A DNA stretch of 64,000 bases from assembly GCA_032433765.1 (NCBI GenBank), contig JAVIAB010000041.1:76932335-76996334 (forward strand), written 5' to 3'. How positions within the stretch are numbered: position 1 is the stretch's first letter; each line of letters starts with the position of its first letter. Below are positions 10,234 to 20,340 of this stretch, piece after piece. The position numbers and the translations under genes are program-made. The notes beneath the pieces are model-generated. The model had not been told where the DNA came from, made no database searches, and saw only the letters and a list, made by a program, of their open reading frames with translations. The stretch comes from Megaustenia siamemsis. Taxonomy: Eukaryota > Mollusca > Gastropoda > Stylommatophora > Ariophantidae.

Positions 10234-11573
10234 CGTAGGGAGGTCAAAAAGTAATGCACACCAATTTTCTTCTCGGCTAATAATAAAGATAGGAATATGA
10301 AATTTTGCACACTTGGAATATGACATGTTCCAATTATGTGCACCAAATTGCACAGCATTCTGAAAAATATTACGCAATCTATGAACCGTTAAAATGGAGC
10401 TTGTCAACAATGTCCGTTACAAACAACGAATTGTCATAGAATTTCTGGTTGCGGAAAAAGAAACTGTGGCAAACATTCATAAACGACTGTGAGCAGTGTA
10501 CACATGTTCTGCAGTCGATAGGAGCACAGTTAGTCGCTGGGTTCAGAGAATTAAAGCTGCAGAAAGTGTACGAGTGGAGCTGCATGATTTACCGCGTTCT
10601 GGACGTGTTGCCTCGGCTACCAGCACAGACTTGTTAAACCGGGCTGATGCCATTATTCGTAAGGATAGGCGTATCACTAGTCAGCAATTGGCATTGCAGC
10701 TTACAGTCAGCAAGGGAAGTGCAATCGCAATTTTTAAAACTCTCGGATATTCAAAAATTTGCGCTCGATGGGTTCCTCGGTGCCTAACAAATGATCACAG
10801 AGTTCAAAGGAAAACATTCTGTTCTGAATTGTTGGAGCGTTTCGGTGTTGAAGGAGAAATGTTTTTGTCAAAAATTGGTACCGGTGACGAAACGTGGGCA
10901 CATTATTATGAGCCTGAAACAAAAATGCAGTCAATGGAATGGCATCATCCGCAGTCACCAAAAAGAAAAAAATTCAAAACATCTCCATCAGCCGGAAAGG
11001 TGATGATCACTGTCTTCTGGGACATTGATGGTGTGATTCTTGTTGATGTAATGACAAGAGGTGAGACAATCAACTCGACAGCTTACATCAATACACTGAC
11101 AAAACTCAAAAATCGGTTCCACAGAGTTCGGCCTAATAAGCCATCTGCAGATTTGTTGCTTCAACATGACAATGCACGCCCTCACACAAGTCTGGTAACA
11201 CGGGAAGCAATCAACAAATTTGGTTGGACTGTACTGTCCCATCCTCCTTACAGCCCTGATCTGGCTCCCTCAGATTTCCATCTGTTTGGACCACTCAAAA
11301 AATTCCTGCGTGGGAAACACTTTGACAATGCTGAGGATGTGATCCGTGCAGTTAAAAAATGGCTACGCGAGCAGGACAAAACTTGGTACAAACGAGGCAT
11401 TCATGACCTAGTTTCGCGTTGGCGTAAGGCAATACGCTTGGACGGAGATTATGTTGAAAAATAGGTAGTGTAAAGGGGATGTTCAGCTACAATCTGTGAA
11501 AATGTCACACAATTTGCCCGAATAGTTTCCGATAAAAAAATTGGTGTGCATTATTTTTTGACCTCCCTTTAGT
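10234..11573 (+). mobile_element. Mariner transposon, ~1.34 kb
   Basis: Terminal inverted repeats are visible: left AGGGAGGTCAAAAAGTAATG near 10237 and right (reverse complement) AGGGAGGTCAAAAAATAATG ending near 11568, each extending through CACACCAATTTT. TA dinucleotides flank both ends, as expected for mariner target sites. The exact outermost bases are uncertain by a few nucleotides. It carries the transposase below. Confidence 0.9.
10394..11464 (+). pseudogene. Mariner transposase (DD34D), one in-frame stop
   Basis: Starting at ATG 10394 the frame is open except for a TGA at 10490-10492 (codon 33), then runs uninterrupted to 11464, about 356 codons in all, the usual mariner size. It has an N-terminal paired-like HTH (VDRSTVSRWVQRI), then WVPRCLT, GDETWAHYY (first Asp), LLQHDNARPH (second Asp) and PYSPDLAPSDFHLFG (third Asp). 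Counting residues between the second and third Asp gives 34, the DD34D signature. The stop is a CGA-to-TGA type change inside the HTH region, so the copy is probably inactive but young. An alternative reading from GTG 10496 would lack the first HTH. Confidence 0.93.
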
Positions 11574-11741
11574 ATGTTCACACTTTGTCATGGAAACGAT
11601 GACACAAACTCGTGGTTGTTTGTTGTAAAGTTCATTGTCACTGCACACCGTACGAACCCATAGGTGCTCCGATATTCTCATGGAGAAAACCTGAGGAAAA
11701 ACCTGGACCACGTGGACGAACTTCGTAGCACGGTCTGGGCT

Positions 11742-12058
11742 CTAGGGTGAGAAGACGTTTCTGGTGACATTTGTGTCCGGGGTGAGAAGACGTTTCTGGT
11801 GACATTTGTGTCCGGGGTGTGATGACGTTTCTGGTGATATTTGTGTCCGGGGTGAGATGAAGTTTCTGGTGACATTTGTGTCCGGGGTGAGATGACGTTT
11901 CTGGTGACATTTGTGTCCGGGGTGAGAAGACGTTTCTGGTGACATTTGTGTCTAGGGTGAGAAGACGTTTCTGGTGACATTTGTGTCCGGGGTGAGAAGA
12001 CGTTTCTGGTGACATTTGTGTCTAGGGTGAGATGACGTTTCTGGTGACATTTGTGTCC
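11742..12058 (+). repeat. 35-bp minisatellite, ~9 copies
   Basis: Unit GGGGTGAGAAGACGTTTCTG plus GTGACATTTGTGTCC, with variants GATGACG, GATGAAG and TCTAGGG. It is contiguous with the related 23-bp array. Confidence 0.92.
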
Positions 12059-12365
12059 GGGAAGAGGTAACATGTGTGTCCGGGAACAGGTAACATTTGT
12101 GTCCGGGAAGCGGTAACATTTGTGTCCGGGAAGCGGTAACATTTGTGTCCGGGAAGCGATAACATTTGTGTCCGGGAAGCGATAACATGTGTGTCCGGGA
12201 AGAGGTAACATTTGTGTCCAGGAAGCGGTAACATTTGTGTCCGGGAAGCGGTAACATTTGTGTCCGTGGTAACATTTGTGTCCGGGAAGCGGTAACATTT
12301 GTGTCCGTGGTAACATTTGTGTCCGGGAAGTGGTAACATTTGTGTCCAGGAAGAGGTAACATTCA
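12059..12365 (+). repeat. 23-bp minisatellite, ~13 copies
   Basis: Unit GGGAAGCGGTAACATTTGTG followed by TCC. Two units are shortened to CGTGGTAACATTTGTGTC. It shares the ACATTTGTGTCCGGG core with the adjoining 35-bp array, so one probably derives from the other by internal deletion or insertion. Confidence 0.92.
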
Positions 12366-12655
12366 TGACGTGTTCTTTTCAATTGTAATTTATAAATGTT
12401 CTTTAACGTGTGCGAGTGTACACGAGGCCTTCTGTTGTTGTTTTTTTTTATTTTTTTTATTTTTATTTTTTTTTGTGTGGTTATTCGAGAGAGGGCTAGA
12501 CATCAGATCTCACCACCCAAGAGATCGGCGGAGTAACATCATAAAGAAACCACGGATTATATTTTTTTAATGAAACTTTGATTTTGAAGGGTTGCAAACC
12601 CGGGTCCTTCCTGTCATGAGTCCGACTTCGTTTCTCCAGACTACCCAGCCCCTAT

Positions 12656-12865
12656 ATAATTTTTTCCCCTCTCAGATCAGCAGTGATCGATTGACAGAAC
12701 AGCGTACATTAGATGGTCACTATTAGTCTAGTGACAACTTCCTTTATCCCAGTAGGAGAAATTAGCTCATCTTCTGCAGATACCACGTTTATTACTGAAT
12801 AAACAGTTCAAATGTATCTACCAATAAATCGCATCAGTAATAAATGTGGAACATAAGTAATGTAA
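12656..12865. other. Spacer between two SINE-like elements
   Basis: No gene or repeat recognised. Confidence 0.3.
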
Positions 12866-13075
12866 AGTACCCCCGTCACGCCAAGTGGCGTATAGGGAAA
12901 TATGGTGTTAGTGACCCTATATTTTACAGACCTTCAGCACATGATTTTTGGGGTAATGTGGTCGGTATTACGCCCGTGCTGCTTTACTTTCCCAGAAAAA
13001 ATCCGGTACCCATTTAAGGCTGGGTGAACCCGGAGCCCGTCGGTTGGGATCGAACCCTACTATGTCCTAAAACAT
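12866..13075 (-). mobile_element. SINE-like element B
   Basis: The minus strand begins with GGGTTCGATCCCAACCGACG, a good tRNA B-box (GGTTCGATCCC), and ends in CACCATATTTCCCTATACGC..TTGGCGTGACGGGGGTAC. The distal half is repeated in the opposite orientation at 38930-39053. Pol III-type SINE is the likely class. Confidence 0.6.
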
Positions 13076-13280
13076 ATCATACCAAGAAAATACATTATAC
13101 ATTAAATGAGCACGTGTCTCACCCACAACAAACATTACATATGAAATAAGCGCGTGTCTATCATACAACATACATTACACGTCAAATAAGCACGTGACTC
13201 ACCCACAACATACATTACACGTCAAATAAGCACGTGACTCACCCACATCATACATTACACGTCAAATAAGCACGTGTTTT
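13076..13280 (+). repeat. ~40-bp repeat with CACGTG cores, ~5 copies
   Basis: Units resemble CCCACAACATACATTACACG followed by TCAAATAAGCACGTGACT. The first two are diverged. Four of the units keep CACGTG, the palindromic E-box hexamer. Whether this is functional cannot be told. Confidence 0.85.
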
Positions 13281-13550
13281 TATATAACTGTTGATCACCA
13301 CCTCTTTAAGGAACGTGATGTCACCAGGAAACATATCATAATTAGATATCAAATAAACTAAGAACATCACATGGACCAGTACAATTTGTGAATCTCTGTA
13401 TAGTTTTATATTACTTATTATGCATTATTCTATTATCGCCTATTTCACACCCTCCCCTCACTCCTTTTGGGCATATGCCAATAGCAAGAGCTCTGCATTG
13501 AATCCTTTCTATCATTAGCCGCCTTTTCCAGTCTTCTTGTGTCGTAAAGA
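13281..13550. other. Unassigned spacer
   Basis: No gene, repeat or splice-bounded exon recognised. Confidence 0.3.
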
Positions 13551-13555
13551 AATGA

Positions 13556-14060
13556 GGCTATTGTCAGTATACTATGGTGTCTTTAGATATTTAGGTGTTG
13601 CTGTCAGTATACTATGGTGTTTTTAGATATTTGGATGTTGCTGTCAATATACTATGGTGTTTTTAGATATTTGGATGTTGCTGTCAGTATACTATGGTGT
13701 TTTTAGATATTTGGTTGTTGCTGTCAATATACTATGGTGTTTTTAGATATTTGGATGTTGCTGTCAGTATACTATGGTGTCTTTAGATATTTGGTTGTTG
13801 CTGTCAATATACTATGGTGTTTTTAGATATTTGGTTGTTGCTGTCAATATACTATGGTGTTTTTAGATATTTGGATGTTGCTGTCAGTATACTATGGTGT
13901 CGTTAGATATTTGGTTGTTGCTGTCAATATACTATGGTGTTTTTAGATATTTGGTTGTTGCTGTCAATATACTATGGTGTTTTTAGATATTTGGATGTTG
14001 CTGTCAGTATACTATGGTGTCGTTAGATATTTTTGGTTATTGTTGTCAGTATGCCATGTT
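13556..14060 (+). repeat. 40-bp minisatellite with 120-bp higher-order period
   Basis: About 12 copies of TTGCTGTCAGTATACTATGG followed by TGTTTTTAGATATTTGGATG. Variant units (TGTCTTTAG / TGTCGTTAG at roughly 13770, 13890 and 14010) recur every three units, giving a 120-bp higher-order repeat. Confidence 0.93.
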
Positions 14061-14499
14061 GTCTCTAGATATTTGGTTGCTTGTTTGAGTCTATCTTTTC
14101 ATTAAGGGAACGTCTTTCTTTGGTGTTTGTAACATGATGCTGTTAAAAAGGAAATGTTTTAGTCTTTTCATAAGTTTTTTATTCCGTCTATCTATCTTTT
14201 CCTTGGTCGTCCTCCTCCCCTCTGTAAGTCTTATCCAGGTTAATTTCTCATTTGGGATACTCAGTCTGATATGTTCATCTACATGCACTTCTCGTTCTTC
14301 CCTGAAACTTCTTCTCCCGTGGGTTACAGGTGAAAACTTAATTGAGAAATGTTTATCAGGTTTTCAGATATCAAAATGTGTGTCATATCATCATTCTCAG
14401 GGTCCTTTATTATCGTTTCTGTCTATGTGACATGGGGTGGGGATGTTCCCGGCATGCCTTAATGAGCGCACACAAGATCAATAAGGTATCAATGGCATC

Positions 14500-16640
14500 G
14501 ACATGTATAAATAAATATACATAAATGATCATGTCATTCCCACAATTTTCTGTCCACTATGATTCGTATCCATTAATTTGCTTGTTGCTGTGCCGAGGCA
14601 CAACTTATCTAGTTTTTCTTTCTTTGTCGTTCGCGATCTCAAATTTCCCTCTTTTATGCCAGTTGTCATCAAATATTCCTACTTTTCTCTTCTCTCGGCG
14701 TGCCCATAAAATGTCGAATTTCTATTACTTCTTTATTATTGAGTTGTTCTCTTGTGTTGAGCACTTTGACAATTTCTTTGTTGGTCTTCTTCAGCTATCT
14801 ACTCTCTGAAACCATATACACTTCTGAGAATCCCGTCTCTGTGGCAATAAATCGTTGTTTCGTTTTTTTTTGTTTATGTTACCATTACTTCTGTTTTATC
14901 AGCATTTAGACTGAGACATTTTCTTATTGTTTTCTCTCACTATTATGTCCTTCATTTATTGTATTTTAATCTCCGTCTCTGCTATAAAAACTGTGTCATC
15001 CCCACGACTCAGATTATTTACATTTTGACCGTTCACTTCAGATCATTATTTTTCTTCTACAGTTGATCTCACAGGTTCGCTATAAATTGAGAATAAACCT
15101 GGCGACAGAACACAACCTATTCTGACCCATTGCGTTATAATTTGGAGCTGTAATGGTTGTTAGTCCGAACTTATGGATGTAGTTTGTTGCCAATACATGT
15201 TTTTTTATGGCTCCCAGTCCTTAAATAGATGTTTAGAGTCTTCAGCATTTTAATTATTTCCACGCGCTTTACTTTGTTAAATACTTGCATGTAGTCTATG
15301 AAGCAAATATATAGATCTTTCTTTACCTGTATGGTTCTTTCTTTTAAATTTTTCCGGATGTACCTAAAATTGTTGGTGTCTTTTTCTTCCACAAATCTAC
15401 GTTTTTCATCGCTTTTTTCTGGTTAAATTTTGTTCCTGAAAAGTACCGCCCACGATGATTCTTAATAATATTTTGATCACATGACTCATGAGACTAAAAG
15501 TGCGGATATCTTCACAATCATTGGCGTCCGACTTCTTTGGGATGGCTACAATGATAGACTTTGGTAGATTTTCAAACATGTGCCCACTCGTATACCTTTA
15601 AGTAGTTGTGATCTGTCATATGTAGACCAAGCTTTACAAATGCATCTATCTTTTCGAACGTTATATTCATTATATTTCGAGACCTGGAGCTTAGTCACTT
15701 ATGAGTTGAATTGTCTCTCCCACTTCACTCTGATTGAATGGCTGTCCCGTGTCTTTGTTTGAATTATTTATGTCGAGTCTCTAATCATATTAGAGCTGAG
15801 TAATGATTATGCCTATATTCTCATTATCTTTTATATTTCTATTATTGTATTTACTTCTTTTGATTTATACACATCCTGAAACTTTGACTTCTTTTCTTCC
15901 TGTAAATTCATTTACATTATTGTGCTTGAATTTTATGTTTCTCTTTTCTTGTTTTTTTTTCGTTTCTTCACATTACTGCTTCAGGGATTTTCCCTTTACT
16001 TCTCTACATTTTGGATTCTTTGTGCAATATTGTGTAAGTTATTTTCGAATCTATCTTTAACTATCATGCTGTACTTTCCACTCATCTGTCCGTCTACTTT
16101 AAGCATATCTAGTTACAACTTCATATTTCTCGGAGATTGATGTGTATTGTTCAATTTTATTATATATTTTTTCATACTACAGGTACATGGTCACTATTGT
16201 GATCTGCTTGTGGTCTTGTTTAACCGATGTTAGCCCATTCCCGAATCTTCTCTCTAATAGTTTACCATTGATTTGATTGTGTACTTTATTGTCTCTGCTT
16301 TGAAATGCCAAAAGTCGTCTGGGGTGTTGCTTGAACCAATTGTTACCTGGATTCAGGTCTCTTTGTCCAATCTATCAATCTATCCTCTCTGCCATTTGTC
16401 TCTCCGAAGCCATGTCCCACAGTCACATCTTGCACTCTAGTTTTTCCAATCTATACATTGAAATCCACTAATAGAACAGTTATTTCTTGGGATTTACACT
16501 GTTCCAAGGCCATCTCTAGATCTTTGTAAAAGACATTCATGTCTTCTTCTGTGTCGTTACTTGTTGATACGTAAGCTTGAAAGATGTTGACACCCATTGC
16601 TCTACCCCTCAATTTTACTTTCAGAATTATATTTGATACT
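14500..16640 (-). mobile_element. LINE-B copy, nearly full length but degenerate
   Basis: Reading the minus strand from 16640, an APE-type endonuclease relic comes first (RAMGVNIFQAYVSTSNDTEEDM, LLVDFN). The RT follows with VKKDLYICFIDYMQVFNKVKRVEI (motif A, 15171-15392), CVLSPGLFSIYSE (motif B, near 15070-15120), VNNLSRGDDTVFIAETE (motif C with a damaged YADD, near 15000), and a C-terminal region TNKEIVKVLNTREQL..IRHFMG (14680-14800). Frameshifts and stops are frequent. It is the most complete LINE-B copy in the window, defining gene order EN-RT-C-terminal domain for the family. Confidence 0.8.
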
Positions 16641-16665
16641 GGTGAAAATCGTTACATATTTTTCA

Positions 16666-16712
16666 TATATATGTGTGTGTGTGTGTTTGTGTGTGTTTGT
16701 GTGTGTGACACT
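16666..16712 (+). repeat. (TG)n microsatellite
   Basis: Interrupted TG tract just upstream of the virus-like packaging region. Confidence 0.9.
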
Positions 16713-16729
16713 GTGTTTTTTTTCATTTA

Positions 16730-17110
16730 CATATTGTCTATTATTAAAGTATAATTATGTGTGATAAAATAGGATCTGTTTCTGCAATATGTATTAATAT
16801 GCGTCGTCGACCAGATAGAGACTTCATAAAAAATGGTTGATACTATGAGGAGAGGAATGGCTTCATAATTACTTCCTTCCTATTAAAAAAAAAAAAACCA
16901 TCAAATATCACTCCTTGATCATTGCCTACAAAACCAGCACCTTGTAAAATACAACTGGCAAGCTCCTGGAAAAATACACCGTTCGTAGACTGGCTCGGGA
17001 GTAGTATTAGTGGCTGTTAACCCGCTCCATTTTTGGAAGAACATGCACCGAAACTGCACCAAAGACAATGGATTTTGCACCGTGCCGGACGAAACATGTA
17101 TATTTTTGGC
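16730..17110. other. Spacer, nothing recognised
   Basis: AT-rich then a mixed region. Short open frames on both strands do not resemble known proteins. Confidence 0.3.
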
Positions 17111-17460
17111 ACCAAATCCGTGCAAAAGTCCGATAATCGGCTTATCTCGGGGCTTATCTCGGTGGTCGTCGGGTCGTGACGTCATCGGCTTATTTCGTGG
17201 TGTGAGGTGGTGCGTGCGGGTCGTGATCGGCGCGTCTCTCGCGGGGATCTGTCGCTCGCCGGCTATCTCGGACAACAGCGGTTCTAAAACTTGTGTTCTA
17301 GGGTCGTCTCTCTCGGATGGCGGGTCGTCGCCGGCTATCTCGCGCGGGTGGCGGGTCTGTCTCTCGCCGGCTATCTCGCGCGGGTGGCGCGTCGTCGCCG
17401 GCTATCTCGCGCGGGTCTGTCTCTTGCGGGCGGGGACAACAGCGGTTCTAAAACTTGGGG
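17110..17460 (+). repeat. GC-rich direct-repeat tract
   Basis: Imperfect repeats of about 30 bp built on GTCGCCGGCTATCTCGCGCG followed by GGTGGCGGGTC, plus duplicated blocks GGACAACAGCGGTTCTAAAA at 17270 and 17426. GC content is far above the surroundings. Open frames in both strands are by-products of high GC. It lies just beyond the 3' end of the PC4-like gene, so it could be the edge of the virus-like element or an unrelated CpG-rich repeat. Confidence 0.7.
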
Positions 17461-17656
17461 CGATGTGCCTTGAATGGTCGTGTGTGTTATTAGTATCGCT
17501 ACCAACATCATCATGTGTCGTGTAGTAAAGTGTGCTAATATTAAATAGTGACGCTCTCTCTCTTTCTCACATTCATGGTAAAGCAAAACAAAATTCTATA
17601 TTTCACAACTTTATTATTAATACAACAAATATACAACACATATTTGAAAATATATA

Positions 17657-18395
17657 TTACTGACCGGTTGTTGATAATTTTAAGCGTCTGGGTTTCCTCC
17701 CTCCTGTTTTGGTGGTACTGTTTGTTAAATGTCTATCAAACACGGGTGCATAGGAAGTTTCATTAGCCTTCAAAACACAACCGCCCTCCATTTTGACAAA
17801 ACCTTGATCGAAGCTGGAATAGGTAATTGGTGACTGCTGAAACACCCGCGGCATCCATATTGGCTGCCGGATCTGTCGTCTGATTAACAAGAGTGAGGTT
17901 CCCTCGATTAACAAAGGGGGGCGTGTAGTAGATGAGATTCGGGTTAACAAGAGATGGTATCTAGTTCTGGTGGTTAACAACAGGCGGCGTGTAGTTCTGG
18001 TGGTTAACAACAGGCGGCGTGTAGTTTTGGTGGTTAACAAGAGGCGGCGTGTAGTTTTGGTGGTTAACGAGAGGTGGCGTGTAGTTGATCTGGTTAACAA
18101 CAGGCGGCGTGTAGTTGAGGTTAGCATAAGCGGTTAAAATGTCCTCTCGCATATCAACTAACGTGATAAATTCCTCTCTCGATAGTGTTATCCCAGTTCT
18201 GGTAGGAAATTACAAAAAACTCTCACCGCTATATGTCCTTATATTTATCAATGGTCTGTTACGAAAAACACAAATCGAGACTGCCTTAACGTCATCTTTA
18301 GACAATGGAACTACAGTCTCATTACCACGAGACATAAATATGTGATTATCACTGACATCTAACGAAGTTGGCGTATTCAAGCTACACGACTCCAT
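17657..18395 (-). pseudogene. PC4/SUB1-like ssDNA-binding protein of a virus-like element, broken
   Basis: Reading the minus strand from ATG at 18395 (MESCSLNTPT), residues ~15-65 look like the PC4 C-terminal single-stranded-DNA-binding fold: VKAVSICVFRNRPLINIRTY..GESFL, an in-frame TAA at 18210-18212, then FPTRTGITLSREEFITLVDMREDI. This is the beta-strand-rich KGISL..EW..L pattern of PC4. It is followed by about six 10-residue repeats NYTPPVVNHQ (17960-18100), a second in-frame stop (TAG near 17958), more repeat-like sequence and a frameshift near 17850. The basic C-terminus is FDQGFVKMEGG...TGGRKPRRLKL, stopping at 17657. A reverse AATAAA lies at about 17600. It is transcribed divergently from the packaging ATPase. 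Fold assignment is by eye; repeats plus basic tail suggest a nucleic-acid-binding virion or transcription protein (inference). Confidence 0.6.
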
Positions 18396-18816
18396 ATTCA
18401 AAGAAAACAAACACAAACCACCAGGCAACAGAAGCTAGTTATCTATGTGTGTGTACGTGTACACTGATCGACTGGGGTTTTTATACCAGTTACGTTTATC
18501 GGGTCGAGGACCGTCTATTTATAGTAGCTAACGCAATACGTTATCAGGCGTAGTAATACGTTATGTTGCGACATGTTCAGTGACCTCTGGAACTGACCCA
18601 ATAGGGTGATGTGTGGGAAATATGATGCGTGTAACAATTCGGTCTCAGGTAATGCGGCTTGAGATTAGGAAACTCCCCCCTGTAGTGTTCATATAGGTTT
18701 TGGATTTTATAAAATATGTGTTAGTTGAAGAGGGGAAACCTCCCGCGCTGACCTAAAATCATTCGTTGTTATTTTTGTCGGTGGTATAATCACTAAAGTT
18801 AGTAGCACTTGTGAGG
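18396..18816. promoter_or_regulatory. Divergent intergenic region between PC4-like gene and ATPase
   Basis: About 420 bp without coding capacity. A TATAAAAA box on the minus strand (reverse of TTTTTATA at ~18477) lies some 80 bp upstream of the PC4-like ATG. On the + strand TTTATAGTAG at ~18511 and TTATAAAATATG at ~18707 lie upstream of the ATPase ATG. These placements fit two divergent promoters. Confidence 0.45.
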
Positions 18817-19479
18817 ATGGATCCCCGATGGAATCATCCCTTCACAGCTCTGATAGACGGTCCTACCGGGTGTGGGAAAACGGTATTTGTGCAAAAGTTT
18901 ATACAGAACCTTCACAAGTTAACTGTCCCAGTACCGGAGGAAGTTATATGGTGTTATGCGGAATGGCAACCGATATACAAGACTATGGGGTCAGTGAGAT
19001 TTATCGAGGGTCTACCAGACGTCGATAAATTGGAAGGTGGTAAGAAGAGAAGACTGATTGTCATCGATGACTTGATGTCTGAGACGGACGAGCGGGTAAC
19101 AAAATTATTCACCAAAGGTAGTCATTACAGAGATATTAGTGTGATGTACATTGTTCAAAACCTATTCTGAAAAAATAAAGAACATCGAACTATAAGTCTC
19201 AATACGCACTATTTAGTCCTTTTCAAGAACCCGAGAGACGGGAGTCAAATTATCAATCTGGGTAAACAAATGTACACAGGACAGGTGGGGTACCTCCAAG
19301 ATAGTTTTAAAGACGCGACAGCGTCTCCTCACGGTTATTTGCTGGTCGATCTTCGTCAGGACACACCTGATAATCTTAGGTTGAGAACAAAAATATTCCC
19401 GGGGAGAGACAAATCGTCTACGTGCCAAAGTAGAGAATCATGTGTGATGAAGCACTTAGACGGCACGGTGAAATGTTGA
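18817..19479 (+). pseudogene. FtsK/HerA-type genome-packaging ATPase (adintovirus/Polinton type), one in-frame stop
   Basis: About 220 codons in one frame, broken only by TGA at 19168-19170. It starts MDPRWNHPF and has Walker A GPTGCGKT (residues ~14-21), VIWCYAEWQPIY, a Walker B region RLIVIDDLMSET (~85-96), VTKLFTKGSHYRDISVMYIVQNLF (the sensor-like Q-N segment) and then, after the stop, KNKEHRTISLNTHYLVLFKNPRD. The C-terminal half has QMYTGQVGYLQDSFKDAT, GYLLVDL and LRLRTKIFPG. This set of motifs and the small size match the packaging ATPases of adintoviruses and Polintons/Mavericks. In the family these drive DNA into the capsid. I chose ATG 18817 over the upstream GTG. The last 40 bases overlap the next gene in another frame. 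Confidence 0.9.
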
Positions 19480-19766
19480 AATGTATGCGCGCCGCCTCGC
19501 CGAGCGGTTTAAGAGCCATATTAAAAACAGCCTCTCCGAAACTTATTAACTTTTTGTGCGAGTGTTGTCATAACATATTAAAAGGTAATGTTAGACTCAC
19601 TAAGCGACAAAAGTGCGAGCTACGTCGACACAAGAACAAGTTGAGACTTCTCACTAAAAATAAACCGAATCTTAAGCGGCGAAGAGAGATTCTACAAACC
19701 GGTGGGTTCATAGGTGCTTTGCTCCGTCCTATATTAAGTATTCTCGGTGGAGTACTAGGTGCGTAA
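19440..19766 (+). CDS. Small basic protein with hydrophobic glycine-rich tail (virus-like element)
   Basis: An intact 108-codon frame overlapping the ATPase 3' end by 40 bp. The N-terminal part has LRAILKTASPKLINFLCECCHNILKGNV. The middle is very basic (KRQKCELRRHKNKLR...KRRREIL). The C-terminal ~20 residues are hydrophobic and glycine-rich (TGGFIGALLRPILSILGG plus VLGA). The same architecture directly downstream of the ATPase is common in animal Polinton-like elements. A core/condensing or membrane-active capsid peptide role, by analogy with adenovirus minor proteins, is inference. The start could also be one of the internal Met codons at positions 12 or 16. Confidence 0.7.
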   Translation: MCDEALRRHGEMLKCMRAASPSGLRAILKTASPKLINFLCECCHNILKGNVRLTKRQKCELRRHKNKLRLLTKNKPNLKRRREILQTGGFIGALLRPILSILGGVLGA

Positions 19767-19768
19767 CA

Positions 19769-19933
19769 ATGGCAAAAAAAATGATTTTGATGGATCCTCG
19801 ATTCCTCGAGGATCTTAAACAGACTACTAGCACGTATACCCCACCCGAGGCGATCGGTGAAATGTGTACACTGTGTGATTTCTGCTCAACAACTGGATGG
19901 AAAGGAAGAGACAGAACTATCCTTTGCAGATGA
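19769..19933 (+). pseudogene. Truncated third virion-type gene (MAKKMILMDPRF...)
   Basis: An ATG two bases after the preceding stop opens a frame MAKKMILMDPRFLEDLKQ. The KKMxLxDPR start is typical of the gene that follows the ATPase and basic protein in such elements. The similarity stops near 19860, where a LINE-3 RT fragment begins, and the frame closes at 19933 inside that fragment. The virus-like module is thus cut here. Confidence 0.6.
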
Positions 19934-20110
19934 TATTTTAGTGTACCGACAAGTCAAAGACATAAATGAGATCAGTAAGTCATTGCTACGCTAACTTGAT
20001 AGCATCATTTCATGGTGTATCAGTACCAAAACCATGTCAACCCAAGTAAAGCAACAGTAACATGGTTCTCTCTTGGAACAATCATGCTGGTAACACTGGC
20101 CTACCAATTG
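19865..20110 (+). mobile_element. LINE-3 fragment (RT motif C and thumb)
   Basis: FADDILVYRQVKD..NEISK followed by DSIISWCISTKTMSTQ matches the minus-strand LINE-3 copy around 37440-37510. No upstream RT motifs remain. It marks the break of the virus-like module. Confidence 0.75.
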
Positions 20111-20340
20111 TAAGAGTGTGTATCAAGTAAGGTAGGTAGAACTAGGAGCCAGTAAAGGGGTGTGGTATACACTCCAAGGTATGGTGACAGCTTTACAAAG
20201 AAGGAACACAATGCAATACTGGCGTTTCGGCCTGGTGCCAACGTCAGAATACGGAGATAAAGTCAACAAAAGGTGAGGCACAAATATATATAGCTACATG
20301 TCGGTTGATAAAGTTAGGGTGAGGTGGACGGAGAAATTAG
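20111..20340. other. Unassigned spacer
   Basis: No family recognised. Confidence 0.3.

Larger units (their letters stand above)
11620..12655 (-). mobile_element. SINE-like element A (antisense) expanded by internal minisatellite
   Basis: On the minus strand a tRNA-like head with a B-box-like GGGTTTGCAACCC (about 12585-12600) is followed by a body containing CGCACACGTTAAAGAAC. After the minisatellite comes a tail with ACCGTGCTACGAAGTTCGT and ATCGGAGCACCTATGGG. All three parts occur in the same order on the + strand at 53396-53770, where no minisatellite is present. The array at 11742-12365 therefore grew inside this element. Confidence 0.65.

Noticed and set aside
11638..12382. Long minus-strand frames of HKCYRFPDTNVT-type repeats
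   Set aside because: All three minus frames are open through the minisatellite, so coding is not indicated.
12585..13045. tRNA genes
   Set aside because: B-box-like motifs are present, but no cloverleaf or acceptor stem could be drawn; these are tRNA-derived SINE heads.
17010..17525. 171-codon + strand frame in the GC-rich tract
   Set aside because: GC-rich repeats lack stops. The opposite strand is also open, and there is no recognisable protein pattern.
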